A stretch of DNA of 64,000 bases from Lactarius indigo (GCA_025766275.1 JAFKAC010000009.1:1922001-1986000); one strand, 5' to 3'. Numbered from the stretch's first letter, positions 1 through 12,749 are shown. A program made the numbers and translations. The notes: generated by a model not told the origin, from the letters alone.

Positions 1-1
1 A

Positions 2-505
2 CCGGCACCTCGAGGTCTCCCTGCACCCATCCCAGAAAACTTGCCTGTTACGCGACCACGTGCCGCCGCAAGGGACAACCTTAATGCGCCGACCCAGGCA
101 GCCGTTCCAATTCCAGGTTCATTAAATAACGTCGTGCGTCTACCACCTCCTGTGGACAACAAACCACTCCGTCGCATGCCACCTGATTCTCGAGAACCCG
201 GCCCGTCGACATCAATCAGCAACCCCGCAATGGCCACCTCATCGCATTTCCAGACCCAAAGCCCTACCCTGGTCGCCCCCATGCGGTTATCACCGACACG
301 AGCTACCACAGAGCCACTGGCTGATGACCCTCCAGAGCCGGGCTCCGACTATTACTTCAGACACGACGACATCGATGCCGCGTTTCTCTCCCGCGCAGCT
401 AGCGAACTCGAACGGTCGGAAGCAACACTGGCCCAGTCTTCGCAACAATCTTTCCCTCCACCAAGCCAGCCACGGCGCGAGGTATTTTTTGTGGATGACG
501 ACTGA
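2..505 (+). CDS. C-terminal part of an unidentified protein (cut by window edge)
   Basis: An open frame runs in from the window edge and stops after position 505, giving about 167 residues. The composition is Pro/Ser/Arg-rich and looks disordered, with an acidic Phe/Tyr-containing patch (SDYYFRHDDIDAAFLSRAAS) followed by the final residues EVFFVDDD. The family cannot be recognised from this tail. Such tails occur in DNA-repair and helicase proteins, but that is only a guess. It converges on the J-protein gene to the right. Confidence 0.6.
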   Translation, partial: PAPRGLPAPIPENLPVTRPRAAARDNLNAPTQAAVPIPGSLNNVVRLPPPVDNKPLRRMPPDSREPGPSTSISNPAMATSSHFQTQSPTLVAPMRLSPTRATTEPLADDPPEPGSDYYFRHDDIDAAFLSRAASELERSEATLAQSSQQSFPPPSQPRREVFFVDDD

Positions 506-889
506 CGACGACAAGGAAAACGCCAAACCAAGGGCTGCGAGACCACGACAAGTCGTGAGCGAAGCGTCCTGTGATCGACCTCTCTGCCGAGATCGTTGAT
601 GTGGGGCGCATTCGCCCTCCCCCAATGAACAATGACGACGATGTAATTAGTATTAGGGTCCGATGATTGATAGGTTGTAAATAGTGAATATAGGATGTTT
701 GGTCACCCTTGCAGAAAAGCTTGTCTCTCAAAGAAAGTAAGTCTTCGTGCACTTTCAAAAAAAAAAAACGACGTCATACAGTCTCGCGCTTTGCTTGTAA
801 CGCACAAACGCCATATCTAATCCATTAGTCACTCGAACACGATATGGACAAGTACAGACATCGTGCGGTTGTTGAGATCGGGTGGGACT
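506..889. other. Convergent intergenic stretch
   Basis: Lies between the stop codons of two converging genes. It contains a short A-run near 760 and short open frames that are antisense shadows. No RNA gene or repeat seen. Confidence 0.5.
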
Positions 890-1865
890 TCAACCAAGAA
901 CAGCTCCCTTTTGCTTCTTCTTCTTTTTCGAGGTATTGGAGAAGCTGCGCCAAGCTGTCCACTCGCTGTTCCCGGTTCTCTGTTGGGCATGAGTAAGAGA
1001 GGAAGGCTAGCAACGGATACAAGACATTACCTTCCCACCTAGCGTCCTCTTCAGCCTTGCGTTTCTTAGCTGAGACTTCTTCCTCCTTCTTGCGTGCTTC
1101 GAAGCCCTCATTGGCAAGGTTCATCTTGACTGCTCTGTGGTTAAGTGAGCCGTCAACGGAGAGTCATGAATGCTGACAGAAACGACGAACACACCTTCGT
1201 CTCCGAACTTCCTCTTCGATGAGGAGTTCCTTAGACTTGAGCCGAAGTTGGGTCTTGAAGGGTGGTGTGAGACCCTTGAGCTTGGGGTGGTCGTCTGGTG
1301 TCGAAGTTGGTAAGGACAACCCCTTGAGCAAAGTTGAGCGGGCTTGATTTATTGCGGCGTCGAGATCCTCCCGCTTTGCGGTATCGCCAAGTTCACTTTC
1401 GGCCTTTAACAGAAATATTGGACACAGAATTGGTAAGAGACTGAGAGAATAGATTTACCTTCTTGAGCACGTCGAACGCCTCGGGAGATCGTGGGTGTGG
1501 GCACTTGTCAGGATGGATAACTAACCATTAAGAACGTACAGGGAGTTGCGCATCAGCGATATGATTCCACGTGTCTTGTTGAAAAAAGGCAGCTCACAAA
1601 GAGAGAGCTGCCGGTATTTCTTCTTCACATCATCGGCCGTGGCAGATGGTTCTAGGTCCAAGATGTCATATGGACTACGGGTAGTGTTGTGAGGTAAAAG
1701 ATACTAGCTATGAGGCGTAAAAACGTACTTCAGTTTAAATGCACCGAGGATGCGCTCAACCTCAAGCTCACGCTGAATCGCGGAGGCTTCGCTCTTAAGA
1801 ACGCGCTCTAAGTCGGTGGCAGAGGTGGACGACTCTGCAGGGGTGTCTTTGCTCGAGGGTGCCAT
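890..1865 (-). CDS. J-domain protein, DNAJC8/Spf31-like
   Basis: Six exons (1729-1865, 1598-1674, 1459-1520, 1195-1403, 1031-1134, about 890-979). The N-terminal part carries a J domain: NPYDILDLEPSATADDVKKK, YRQLSLF, then the HPDK motif split by an intron. A charged helical C-terminal half follows, ending in a Lys-rich tail. This order matches DNAJC8, a nuclear, spliceosome-associated Hsp40. In the last exon the family frame breaks: NREQRVDS is read in one frame and WRSFSNTSKKKKK in the next, so one base near 952-953 appears extra. If it is real, the tail becomes a longer unrelated sequence ending near 825. Divergent from COX11. Confidence 0.8.
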
Positions 1866-2116
1866 TGGTTCACTTCAGGTAAAGTCGGGTGCCCACACTT
1901 CCCCCAAACGCTCCCGGTCCGGTATTCCGCCGTTCGAGTAGCCAAGCCGATCGCCGCACGGTGCTGGTTCCGAACCATGGCCGCTCTGAGGCGAGCACTC
2001 GGAGCTTGCGCCCACTACGCGGTCCTACTCAGAGCTTTTAGGGCTTAGGTCTCCTTCCCACCTCAAGCTCTATCGCAAAAACCAATATCTGATTCCAGGC
2101 TCGACGTGGACACATA

Positions 2117-3043
2117 ATGTTCCGCACCCTAGGCAGGTTGCGTTTTCGCGGAGATCTCTGTCTACACACACGACCCGCCCTTCCAACCCCTCACGCCCTC
2201 GTGTCGTATCCGCACGCGAGTTGTATGCTCAACGGAACCGGAGTTTGTTCATGTATACCTCAGCCGTAGTTCGTTCTTGCTTCGTGCTGTACCGTATCAG
2301 AAACGTGTCTCCGAACTGAAGTGACGTAGGTCATTCTCGCAGTCGGCGCGTCATATGCTGCCGTACCCCTGTACCGCATGTTCTGCGCAGCGACGGGTTT
2401 TGCAGGCACGCCTGTTGTCGGCACTGGCCGATTCGAGGCGGAGCGTCTGGTACCTATTGAAGGTGCGAAGCGTATTAAAGTACACTTCAACGCGGACCGG
2501 AGTGAGCAACTTCCGTGGACGTTCACGCCTCAGCAAAAATACGTAACCGTATTACCTGGGGAAACAAGTCTCGCATTCTACAAGGCAAAGAACAATGCGG
2601 ATCATGACGTGATTGGTATTGCGACGTACAATGTCACGCCAGACCGAGTGAGCACAAGTATGAATCACGGGGGAGAGAACTGATCGACGGGTTGTCTAGA
2701 TTGCGCCATACTTCGCCAAGGTGGAATGCTTCTGTTTCGAGGAACAGAAGTTATTGGCCGGGGAAGAGATTGATATGCCCTTACTATTCTTCATCGACAA
2801 AGATGTGCTCGAGGACCCTGCGTGTCGGAACCTCGATGATATCGTGTTGTCGTACACGTTTTTCAAGTGAGTTTGTTTCTGATCCACGTTGCTATTCCAG
2901 GAACGCTCACATTGTGCGAACACATCAGGGCAAGAAGGAATGCACAGGGCCAGCTTGAGCCCGATGCGCCCGATGATGTTGTACAGGCTTCTCAAGGCTG
3001 GTCGGATGTTAAATTCATTCAGCCTCCAGGGACAGGGACATAA
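2117..3043 (+). CDS. COX11: Cytochrome c oxidase assembly protein COX11
   Basis: Copper chaperone of the mitochondrial inner membrane that helps build the CuB site of cytochrome oxidase. Visible parts are RELYAQRNRSLFMYTSAV, the membrane helix (ILAVGASYAAVPLYRMFC), a beta-rich domain and the copper-binding CFCF motif. The later exons are clean (2330-2647, 2700-2866, 2929-3043), with introns 2266-2329, 2648-2699 and 2867-2928. The start is uncertain. ATG 2117 gives MFRTLGRLRFRG, which is presequence-like, but the frame that joins RELYAQ differs by one base (QVAFSRRSLSTHTTRPSNPS, also presequence-like). Either one base is missing near 2134 or there is an unseen first exon. Confidence 0.88.
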
Positions 3044-3166
3044 GTAGTCTGTCGCTTAAATACAGTAGAGTAGACACTTAAACGAGGAATACTCTCCCAC
3101 GAATAGACGCACTGGTCTACTTGTGTCACCGAGGCACACTACTCGCAAACTGAACCCACCAACAAG

Positions 3167-6100
3167 ATGGCAACCGCTGGCAGTTCAGCCACGCCTCAAT
3201 GGGATAGCAGAAACCGTGGCTTTGTCCCTCCTTCTCAACTTCCGCAATTACGCCAAGCTTCCCCGCTCTCTCGCGATTCCAACTCTCCAGAACGTCCCCG
3301 CTCGATGACCGCCGATTCTCTTCCGAGCCAATCGTCTTCCATTCGTCCGCTTTTGACAACAACTAATAGCCACACCCGTTCTTCTTCCTTCTTCTCCTTT
3401 CTCAAGTCTAATGACAATACCCCGTCTACAATGCCCTCGCGTAGGGTTGAACCCAGTTCTCAACAATCACAAGATGAGCATGGTCGACTCATGCTAGAGA
3501 AGCGGCAGCCGCCCATACCTTCCTCGTCGCGGAATGGGACCTTGGATCGCAGCCCTTCTCTTCAGACCTCGGTCCCACCTCAGCAATTACACCCCGAGAT
3601 TCGTTCCGTGGTTAGCCTGACCCACGTGCACGCACACAAAGTCTACATGTCCGGTCCTCTCATTCGAAGGATAGAGCGCCTGCCGGATGGCCACCAGCCC
3701 ATCAAGGACGAGGACTGGCGTGATGTGTGGGCTCAGCTAGGTGGCACCACTCTCAGCATTTGGGATATGAAAGAGATAGACGAGGCGAGCAAACAAGGAA
3801 AGGAGGTGCCGCCCACGTATATCAACGTCACTGATGCTGTCAGCCCATTCCCCAACATTCGTCTTGATGTTATCTAATCAATTCTATTAGTTCGTGCAAG
3901 TCCTCGGAGCTGTTACGATACCTGCATCGGGGGGAGTCCCTGCGCAAAAATATAACAATGTCGTGACTCTCAACACAGCCGGGTCGAACCTCATCCTCTT
4001 CTCATGCCCAAACGCCTGCCTCTCTCATCTCCTGGGCAACTGCCCTCCGAGTATCTAGCTGGGAGAAATCACGCCTAGAAGAAATATATACTGCCCACCT
4101 CATCCGTATCACTTTGAACGATGGTTTGACTTGATTTTCCTCGCACCACATCCACATTTTGACCCAGTTCACAGGACGTGACGCACCTTCGACACTTGTA
4201 CGAGGCCATAGAGAGGGTTGGGTTCGCATTCGCGTCGCGGGTCAGACAGACTGGAAGCGCCTTTGGATGACCGTGTCGGCTGGGCAGTCACCAGACGGTC
4301 CAGCTGGTCCACCACGGGCCGGATCTCCTCACGAGCCTCAGGTTTTACGTAAAAGGCGCATTTCTTCCCTTTTCGGTCGCGAAGAAAACCAGTCCCAGCA
4401 AATCTCTAACCGACCCTGTCGTTGCCTTCTTCCTCTCCTCAAAGCCCAAGGACAGGAAGAAGCCTTTCCTCACCCTCCAAGATGTCACGCAAGCCTTCGC
4501 CGTTTATCCTGAGCGTCCAGAACTCATCAACAAGAGTACATTGATGAAGATTGAGGGGAAAATTGGCCATGAAGATGCAGCGATGAATATGAGAGGGCGA
4601 GAAGGTTGGGTCCTCGTCATGCCTGAGCTTGAACCCGGGGTTCCTCAGGCGAACGAGACAATCAGGTGGCTCATTGGTACAATTATTTCTCTTTCTGTCA
4701 GAGTGTCTGCTCACGATTGGCATCTCGCAGCCTTTCACGACTCGTTTTCATTATATGGACGGCCCCGAGCCTACTCCTGGGACCCTCGCGACCCTGGTTC
4801 GATGATGTTCGCCTATCCTGCGGGCCCTTCTCGGGATGTAAGTTTGTGCCTTTTGATTGTTCGTACTTTCTCACCTCCAAGTATTGCCTTTGCCCAGCTA
4901 CTCTTTATGGAACGAGAACCCGCAGAAATCATGGATCCCCGGGAGGATCGTACTTCTGCTGTCCGATCGCGCCTCAACGAGATACTAGCCGGACGTGTGC
5001 AAGGACCTCCAGTCCCTGGCATTACTCCCACGACCCCAAGAACCAATGCGCCCTCATCGCACACTCCCCTTCCTTCTATAAACGAGCCTCCTAAAGGGAC
5101 GGACGGTTCTTCCCCGCTTCCACAGCTCCCACCGCTTGGCTTCGGTTCTTCAGACCCCGAGACGATGCATCGTGCCCTCACTCCCATCATTGAGAACAAT
5201 AGTTCTGAGAGGGATCCGACTCGACCTGTTATTTCTGGAGCGTCTGAAGCCAATCCACCTCAACAAAGTGATAAACCTCCTCCCCCATCTAAAGAGGTTG
5301 GAAGCGAAGATCCAATCCCTACTTCAACAAGCCCTGCTCCGATTTCCCCTCCCAGCACTTACACCCCCACGGATGTAGCCTCTGCCCTCATCTCGCCTAC
5401 TCGTGGGCCTAGCGAAGAATCTGCCCGAAATGTAGCGAGCCCGGAAATCGGAATATCCATTGCTGAGGGAGTCTCCAGCGAGCAGCCATCCAATAATGAA
5501 GGTCAAGCGCACGACGGCCCTGCGGCTTCGACTACCTCTTTGCACAGTTCTGCTTCTCCACCGCCGCTATCACCTGCTAATTCGTCCAACCCGCCCGCTT
5601 CAGTATCTCCGGGTCTGGCGCCACCTCGCACACCATCGCCGAAATTCTCTGTCCTTACCTCCCCGCATTCAATGATGGACTCTCCTACTCGAATGAACCA
5701 GTCCTTCGCAGAGTTTGGGAGCAGCACCGAACGTTTGAGCCGCCAGTCATTGACGCCACCGACTACCCTACGTGCGGCAACAGTAGCACCGTCAAAGCTT
5801 GCACAAGAATCTATCCAGGAAAGGACACCTCCCTCCCGGGAGGGGACACTCGACATCTATGATGAGGCGGGTGCGCTATTTTATATTCACCAGCTTGAGC
5901 AAAGTACTCTCGACGGGAACCCGCGACCACTTCCAGAGTCGAACGGGAAGGATTCGTCGTCTGAGTCTGAGGGCGTAGCCCGTCGGTCTACACACCACGC
6001 TCAGCCCACCGTTGCCCCTCTTCGTCCGAGAGGTAGTACGTCTCCACCACCAATCCAACAACCCGCTGGCACTACGCATTCGCAGCTTTCGATTGACATT

Positions 6101-8118
6101 GCACATCGGAAACCTCCGAACCAGCAGCTTCCTCGAACTCCCACGCTCGATTACGGCCCGGAACGGCGACCTTTTGGCGCACGTGCGGCACCTGCCAGCA
6201 ACCGCCAAGAATCTGTTACTTCCGTCACTCACTCACCACTCAGCCCCAGCATGCGAAGCAGCATAGTCGAACCCGAGACACTGCGGGGAAATATGGCTCA
6301 GTTGGAAGACCCGGACGCTGATGCCCTAGCGGCCCTAACATTCCTCGAACGCCATGATGACGCATCCCCAGTTGCCCCAGTGCCATCTGCTCCAACCACG
6401 GTAACCTCTTCACCCGCCCTGCCGCAGCAACAACCTCCAGCAATTATTGAACCTGAGGGACGCTCACCAAGTCCAGAAAGTGAGAATGCCTCGGTATACA
6501 AGTCGTCTTTCGCACCAAGCAAAAATGCCATGCAGCGCAAGGCGAAAACTGAGGCTCAGCAAGCCGCTCACGAGGCAGCCACTCATCGACCGGGGCGTGG
6601 GACTGGGAAAGCCAAGAGCAAGTCCAAGGCTGCAGGTAGTTGGGGAGACAGCAGTGAGGAAGAGGAGGAGGAAGACGATGAAGACGAAGACGTGGATTCC
6701 GACGGAGAGCCCGTTGCTCCTCGCGACGACCGGTCTGTGTCGAACTACGCGGCGTCGGCTAATAACCATCGTTCCCAGTATTCTTCGCCACGTGGCCCTT
6801 CCCCGCTTGCCAGTGGCGACGCGTCCACTTATCACACCCAGCCACATGCCCGCCCGCCCAGGAACCTACCTCCAGTACCTCCGCCCCGCGTGCAAGGCAT
6901 GTTGTTACCTTGTTGGTTACCCCCAAGTCTGACTATTTTTCTTATGCAGGACAGGATGGAGACTCCTCTAGACTTCGTCAGTCCGACCAATACGATGCAG
7001 GAAGGAAGTCCTATGTCGAGGATGGTGTCTCTCATAGTGGCACGGCTACCCACGGCCAAATTCCCACTCACGCTCCCGCGCCGGTTCCTCCTCGTCATAT
7101 GTGGAGTCAAGTCCTCGATCCTGGACGTGCTCCCGGTGCTGTCCCCGACAACCCCAATGCCCGCGATACGTTCATTCAGTTAGAATCGCCAGCGGCGGCC
7201 ATGACCAAGGCGTTCACTCCTCACGGACTACTCTCCGCCGGCCTTCAGGACAAAGAAGATCGCTCGGCAAAGAGACAGGAAGAACTTGCGAGAGAGGCTG
7301 GCGCTTCTCTGGTCAACGTACCCAGCAAACCGCCACCGCCTCAGACAGGCCTTCTCGGCGCCATCACTGCCCACGAACGTGACCGAAAACGGGAAGGAGG
7401 CGTCGGTGCCACGCTTACTGAGCGCGAGCGCGAAAAACGGTTGGCAGAGGAACGACAGCGTAAGCTCGACGAACTCCAACGCCAGCAACTGGAACAGATG
7501 CAGCAAGGAGGTTCGTTGTATGGCCAACAACAGTTCCCTGGATTCAACCCGATGATGAATCCGATGATGATGGGCATGAATCCGATGATGGCCGGCTATA
7601 TGGGTTATCCGGGAATGATGGGTGGCTACGCGAATCCGCAACACATGTTCGCTGCGCAGCAGGCCGCCCAGGCGTACCAACAGGCAATGCTCTCGCTCTC
7701 TCAGGCTGGTTCACAGATCGGCGGAGATGGCGGAACACCGGCACCACTGAACCCGATGATGACGGGTGGCGGAATGGGTGGTGCATCACCAGCACCTCTC
7801 AACCCGATGATGACTGGGGGTATGGGCGCTTTTGACCCACGATTTTCGATGATGGGTATGCCGATGATGAATCCAATGGGTATGGGCATGGGCATGGGCA
7901 ATCCTGGCATGATGGGCAACCCGATGGGGATGAACATGCCGATGAATACCGGCTCTGGATTTGACCCGCGCATGTCGCAGTTCGACCCCGGACTGCAACC
8001 GCCTAATCCTAATTTCGCTCAACATGGACGAGCCACGAGCTCAGGTCAGGACTCTTCTCCGGGTGCTAGTGAAGGAGCTAGGAGATCGGCGAGTGCCAGC
8101 CCAAGGCCTCCGCAATGA
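3167..8118 (+). CDS. PH-domain protein, CAF120-like (CCR4-NOT associated)
   Basis: A large protein of about 1200 residues in six exons (3167-3838, 3891-4123, 4175-4676, 4731-4837, 4898-6896, 6950-8118). A Ser/Pro-rich N-terminus precedes a PH-like module (KVYMSGPLIRRIERLPDG, DVWAQLGGTTLSIWDMKEID, TDWKRLWMTVSAG). A second folded block follows (DVTQAFAVYPERPELINKST, GRPRAYSWDPRDPGSMMFAY). Next come a long disordered stretch, an acidic run near 6655-6700, a basic coiled coil and a Met/Gly/Pro-rich tail with NPMM repeats. This order fits the Skg3/Caf120 family. Two one-base frame breaks occur, near 4014 and 4390. The last intron (6897-6949) starts with GC. The link to CCR4-NOT is family knowledge only. 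Confidence 0.8.
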
Positions 8119-8332
8119 ATGTAATGAAAGGACATGACACTCATGATTACAAGTACAAAAATTTACTCTTAGTATGCTTTCCTACTAGTTTGGCGTTTTT
8201 CGCGTTTTCCTTGGCTTAGATTGGGACATTTTACATGGTTATGGTTTCATCTCCGGCCCGGTACACATGACTCACATCGCGGAAGCGGTCCGCGCTATAC
8301 TAAGAGCTGTTCACAACGTCGACAAGCCTGAG

Positions 8333-11300
8333 ATGGGTGTTAAATCTCTGTGGGACTTGTTGACGCCTCTTGGCCGGCCAGTATTGTATGAATCCTTCTC
8401 TGTTAGGTGCAGAGAGATACTGAGAACGTGATATGCAAAAAGGCTCGAAACTATGGAAGGCAAGGCTCTCGCCATTGACTCCAGCATCTGGATCTACCAA
8501 TTTCAGGCTACTATGCGTGATAAGGAAGGAAAAGCTTTGGTCAATGCGCACGTCTTGGGTTTCCTGCGCCGGATCTGCAAACTCCTCTTCTACGGAATCA
8601 AACCGGTTTTCGTGTTCGATGGCGGTGCCCCCGTACTGAAGCGAAACACCATAGTACGTCCCAAGGAAACCTCTGCGCATGTCCGACACAACTCATTCTG
8701 CAAAGTCCGAGCGTAAAAGAAAGAAGAGTGGCGCCGCCATCAGCCACGCCAAGGTCGCGGAGAGGCTCCTTGCCGCTCGGATGAGGCACGAGGCTCTCAG
8801 GCAGGCGCAGGTGCAAAGGTGCGTCTGTTGTCGCAGCGTTGAAAACGGACACTTGTTCCTCACACGTCTGTAATAGGTCCGCGAAGTCGTCGCTCAAGGG
8901 AAAGGGCAAGGAACCCGCTGGGCCAGTCGTGATAGACGAGAACACGGTATACCTGGAGGACTTGACCGGCAACGCCCCACCCAAGACCCCAAAGACGCCC
9001 GTGCAGAAGAGCGACGCTCCGGCCCCGGGACCGTCGCCCTTCTCCGTGTCGAAGAACCGCTGGCGTGATCACGACCCATATCGGCTCCCAGAAGTCGATC
9101 TTGAGAAACGCGTGGCCGAGGCGACGCGTTCCACTGTCCCGGATCCACGATTGGCGACCGAGGAGGAGCTCCGTGCATTCATCGAGGAGATGCGCCCTGA
9201 GGACTTCGATGTAACCGCGCCTGCCTTTAGGGAGCTTCCTACCGAAGTGCAATACGAAATCGTTGGCGATCTCCGCTTGAAGTCTCGGCAGACCTCGTAC
9301 AAACGCCTGCAGAACATGCTCAAAAAGTCTCGAACACCACTCGATTTTTCGAAGGAACAGATCAAGAACCTTCAACAGCGAAACACCCTCACACAGCAAC
9401 TCTTGATCACGACCGACACAATTGGGCAGGCGCACGTTTCTATACCCGTTCGAATAGCGAGTGAACGGAACAGAGAGTACGTCCTTATTAAGAATACGGG
9501 TGAGGAAGGGGGCTGGGTTCTGGGAATCCGCGATGATGGTAGCAAGGAAAATCCCATTCAGATTGATCAGGACCCGAAAGGCGAACCCGAAGATAGCGAC
9601 GTCGACATGGAGGAGGTTACCATGTCCGTTACGCCCTGTTCCTCATCAAAACCACTTCTGACTGAGTTATCGTAGACCAGGACAGGCACTACCCGACCCT
9701 GATCTACACGAATTCCAGAGACACATGGCCTTGGCTGGTATCGGGAAACGCAGGACATCGAAGAACCTGACGCCTCGCCCAAAACCCAAACCTCCAATGA
9801 AGAAAACTCAGCCACTCTTTGGCTTCGACGATGACGAAGTCCTGCCGATAACACAAACCACCGATGACGACGATCCTGCCTTGCAGCTAGCGGTACAGGA
9901 GTCTTTAGAGTCTCAAGAAGAGGCTGACCTGAGGCGTGCTCTGGAAGCTTCTCGAGACGAGCCCCAGTGGCCCGCTGAGGGTAATACCTCGACTGTTTCA
10001 GGCCTCGATGTCTCGGAGGTTGCGGCTGGCGAAGCCTCCGATGGCGATGAACTAAACGTCCCAGGGCGCCTCGAAACCGCGTTGGCAATCGCCAACGCAG
10101 GACCGACACCCAAGTCCATCTCAATGACTCGCAGACTATCTTCGTTGCCACAAACTTCATTTTTTAACGCCCCAAAACTTTTGATTGATCCAACATCTCC
10201 GTCGCCTGATCCCAGCGAGGATAGCCCGCTAGAATACCTTGATCACATTGAGGAAGTTGCGCGAGCGACCCCTCCGACTGCTGCTTCACCAACTACTCCC
10301 AAGGGCGACCCTGGCTTGCCGGGGGGTGTGCCAGCCCCAACAACTACGAGTGAATCACTTCACGTGGTGCCCATAGAAGAGCTGCCAGTAGCTGTCAGCG
10401 ATTCGGATGATGACATGGAGCCGGTTCTTCTGTCAATTCCTGAGAAGCAACTAGCGGCGACCGCTACTCTCCCCGAAACGCCGAAACGTAAGGGTCTCGG
10501 CTCTGCTGACAGACGTACAGTTGCATCGGGACGTGTACACTTCGAGGACGGTGTTCTCTCAACCGGCCGAGCTAGTGTAGCCTCTACCTCCTCGGAATCA
10601 CAAGCACCGCACTCCCTCCATGAGCCGGTTATCCCCGATTCCGAACCGTCTGATGAGGAGAAGGTCATCAGCGATTGGTCTCGTTCTCCGTCCCCCGTGG
10701 CGGATGCGCTTTCCGCTACGGAGACGGCGACATCGAAGGCCCCGGCGGTCGATGACTCGTGGGACGCCGCCCAGGAGATGGACCCGCATGCCGAAGAAGG
10801 CGAGTTCGCACGTTTCTTGTCTCAAGTCAAAGGCAAGGACCTCGACGATGTCCGTCGTGAAATCGACGAGGAAATCAAGACGCTGAACCAGCAGAAGAAG
10901 GCGGCCATGCGTGACTCTGAGGATATCACTCAGCAGATGATTGCGCAGATCATGGTCAGCCCGGGTTACGTGCTGCGTCGGCCTTTAGGCTAAAATTCAC
11001 AGGTGATGCTTCGTTTGTTCGGTATCCCATACATCACGGCCCCGATGGAAGCGGAAGCTCAGTGTGCTGCACTTGTTGAACTCGGCCTCGTCGAAGGCAT
11101 CATCACGGACGACTCGGACGTGTTCCTTTTTGGCGGCGCACGAGTGTACAAGAACATGTTCAACCAGTCCAAGACGGTCGAGTGTTTCTTCCTCGCAGAC
11201 TTCGCGCGTGAGCTAGGTCTCGATCGCGAGAGGCTCGTCCAGCTTGCATACCTCCTCGGCAGCGACTATGTGGAAGGTCTTCCCGGGGTCGGGCCCGTTG

Positions 11301-12379
11301 TCGCCATGGAGTTGCTAAAAGAGTTTTCTGGGGATGATTGTCTACAGGAGTTTAAGGACTGGTGGCAACGTGTGCAGTCTGGGCGAGACAAGCCCGAAGA
11401 ATCAAGAACTAAATTCCGACAACGCTTTGTGGGTGCTATAATCTTGTGTGGTCTTTGTTCACAAGAATGATCGTGTTCCCAGAAAAAGAGGTTCAAGACG
11501 CTCTACATTCCTGATGAGTGGCCGAATCCTGTTGTAGTATGTCCGAACATCGGCTGTTCCAAAGGGCTGACTAACGGTGTCCAGCGGGATGCATACTACC
11601 ATCCCACCGTCGATGACTCCGAAGAACCATTCAAATGGGGGCTCCCGGACCTTGATGGACTCTGCGGGTAAGCGTCGCCAAGTGATAGTGATATCGGAAC
11701 TAACCCCACACAACTTGAAAGCCTCCTGATACAGGAACTTGGGTGGAACCAATCCAAGGTCGAGGAGCTGCTCTTACCAATAATTCAGAAGATACGGAAA
11801 CGTACCCAAGTGGGTTCTTTTTTTACATGCATGTGGTGGACGAAATAAAAAATTGATGTCCGCCGTCCGAACCTCGCTCTCTGATAGGCGCTAGCCCTAA
11901 ATAAGCAAGGAAACCTGAAGGAGTACTTTGGCGTGAGCTCGGGCGGGCTGGTCGCACCGCGAAACCGCCGAAACTACACGAGCAAGCGTCTGCAACAGGT
12001 AGTCGACGACTTTCGCGAGCAGCGGAGAAAAGAGACGGCAACAACACGCACTAACGACGACACGCCGGAGGAATCTTCGTCTTCGTCTTCAGAAGGTGGT
12101 GAAGGAGTACCTCCGACGGCGCCAGTTGCTAAGCGAAACAGGGGGCGCGGAGGTTTTAGCTCAAAGGGTGTCACCAGAAAGAGTCGGGGGAGAGGGGGCG
12201 CCAGGGGTGGGAGAGCGGGAACTTCGCGCAAACGCAAGCGGAGTGTCACCACCAGCATCAGCGGCGACGATCCAAGCGGGTCCGATCTACTTTCTGAGTC
12301 CAAGTCCAAGACGCCGCCCTTACTGGGCGGGACGGCATCTCGCCCAAAACCAAGACCCCTCTATCAGAGAGCAGCCTGA
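8333..12379 (+). CDS. RAD2: XPG/Rad2-type structure-specific endonuclease (nucleotide excision repair)
   Basis: Cuts the 3' side of the bubble in nucleotide excision repair, in the nucleus. Ten exons join in phase to 1180 residues, close to the usual Rad2/XPG length. The N-domain has GVKSLWDLLTPLGRPVL, DSSIWIYQFQATMRD and FVFDGGAPVLKR. A long acidic spacer follows. The I-domain has PYITAPMEAEAQCA and GIITDDSDVFLFGG, then the helix-hairpin-helix GSDYVEGLPGVGPVVAMELL. The acidic residues in these motifs form the metal site. Near the C-terminus QGNLKEYF resembles a PCNA-interacting box, followed by a basic, nuclear-localisation-like tail. Start chosen from the invariant MGVK, with the first intron at 8386-8442. 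Confidence 0.95.
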
Positions 12380-12749
12380 ATTGTCTTTAGCTGCGATTCT
12401 CTCAAAAATTGCGGCCATGTCAATCCACGTCAATCGAAGCAAAGCAGAGGTGCCGCTCTCGCATCTAACTGACAACTGTATCATTTCACTAATGTAGCAA
12501 TAATTTTTTTTTTCCCCATTCCGTTCTTCCCGTTATTGAATACATGTGCTATCCAATACATGGGAGAGGTTCAGCTGTCAAGGGTGCTACTGCAAACTTC
12601 TGAGGTGCCACAAATAAGCAATAGCGCTAACCCTGAGTGACACTACTTTTTTGCACATCAGCAATTTCGGATATCGAACAACTCAATGAGTTTCTTAACC
12701 GGGACGACGGTATCAATGAAATTAACAACAGAGATAAGCCTCGGAGCAA
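12380..12749. other. Convergent intergenic stretch
   Basis: Sits between the 3' ends of RAD2 and the NDUFB8 gene. It contains a T-run near 12505 and nothing recognisable otherwise. Confidence 0.5.

Noticed and set aside
1977..2048. Short frame starting MAALRRALGACAHY upstream of COX11
   Set aside because: Presequence-like but stops and cannot be joined in phase to COX11 without further evidence.
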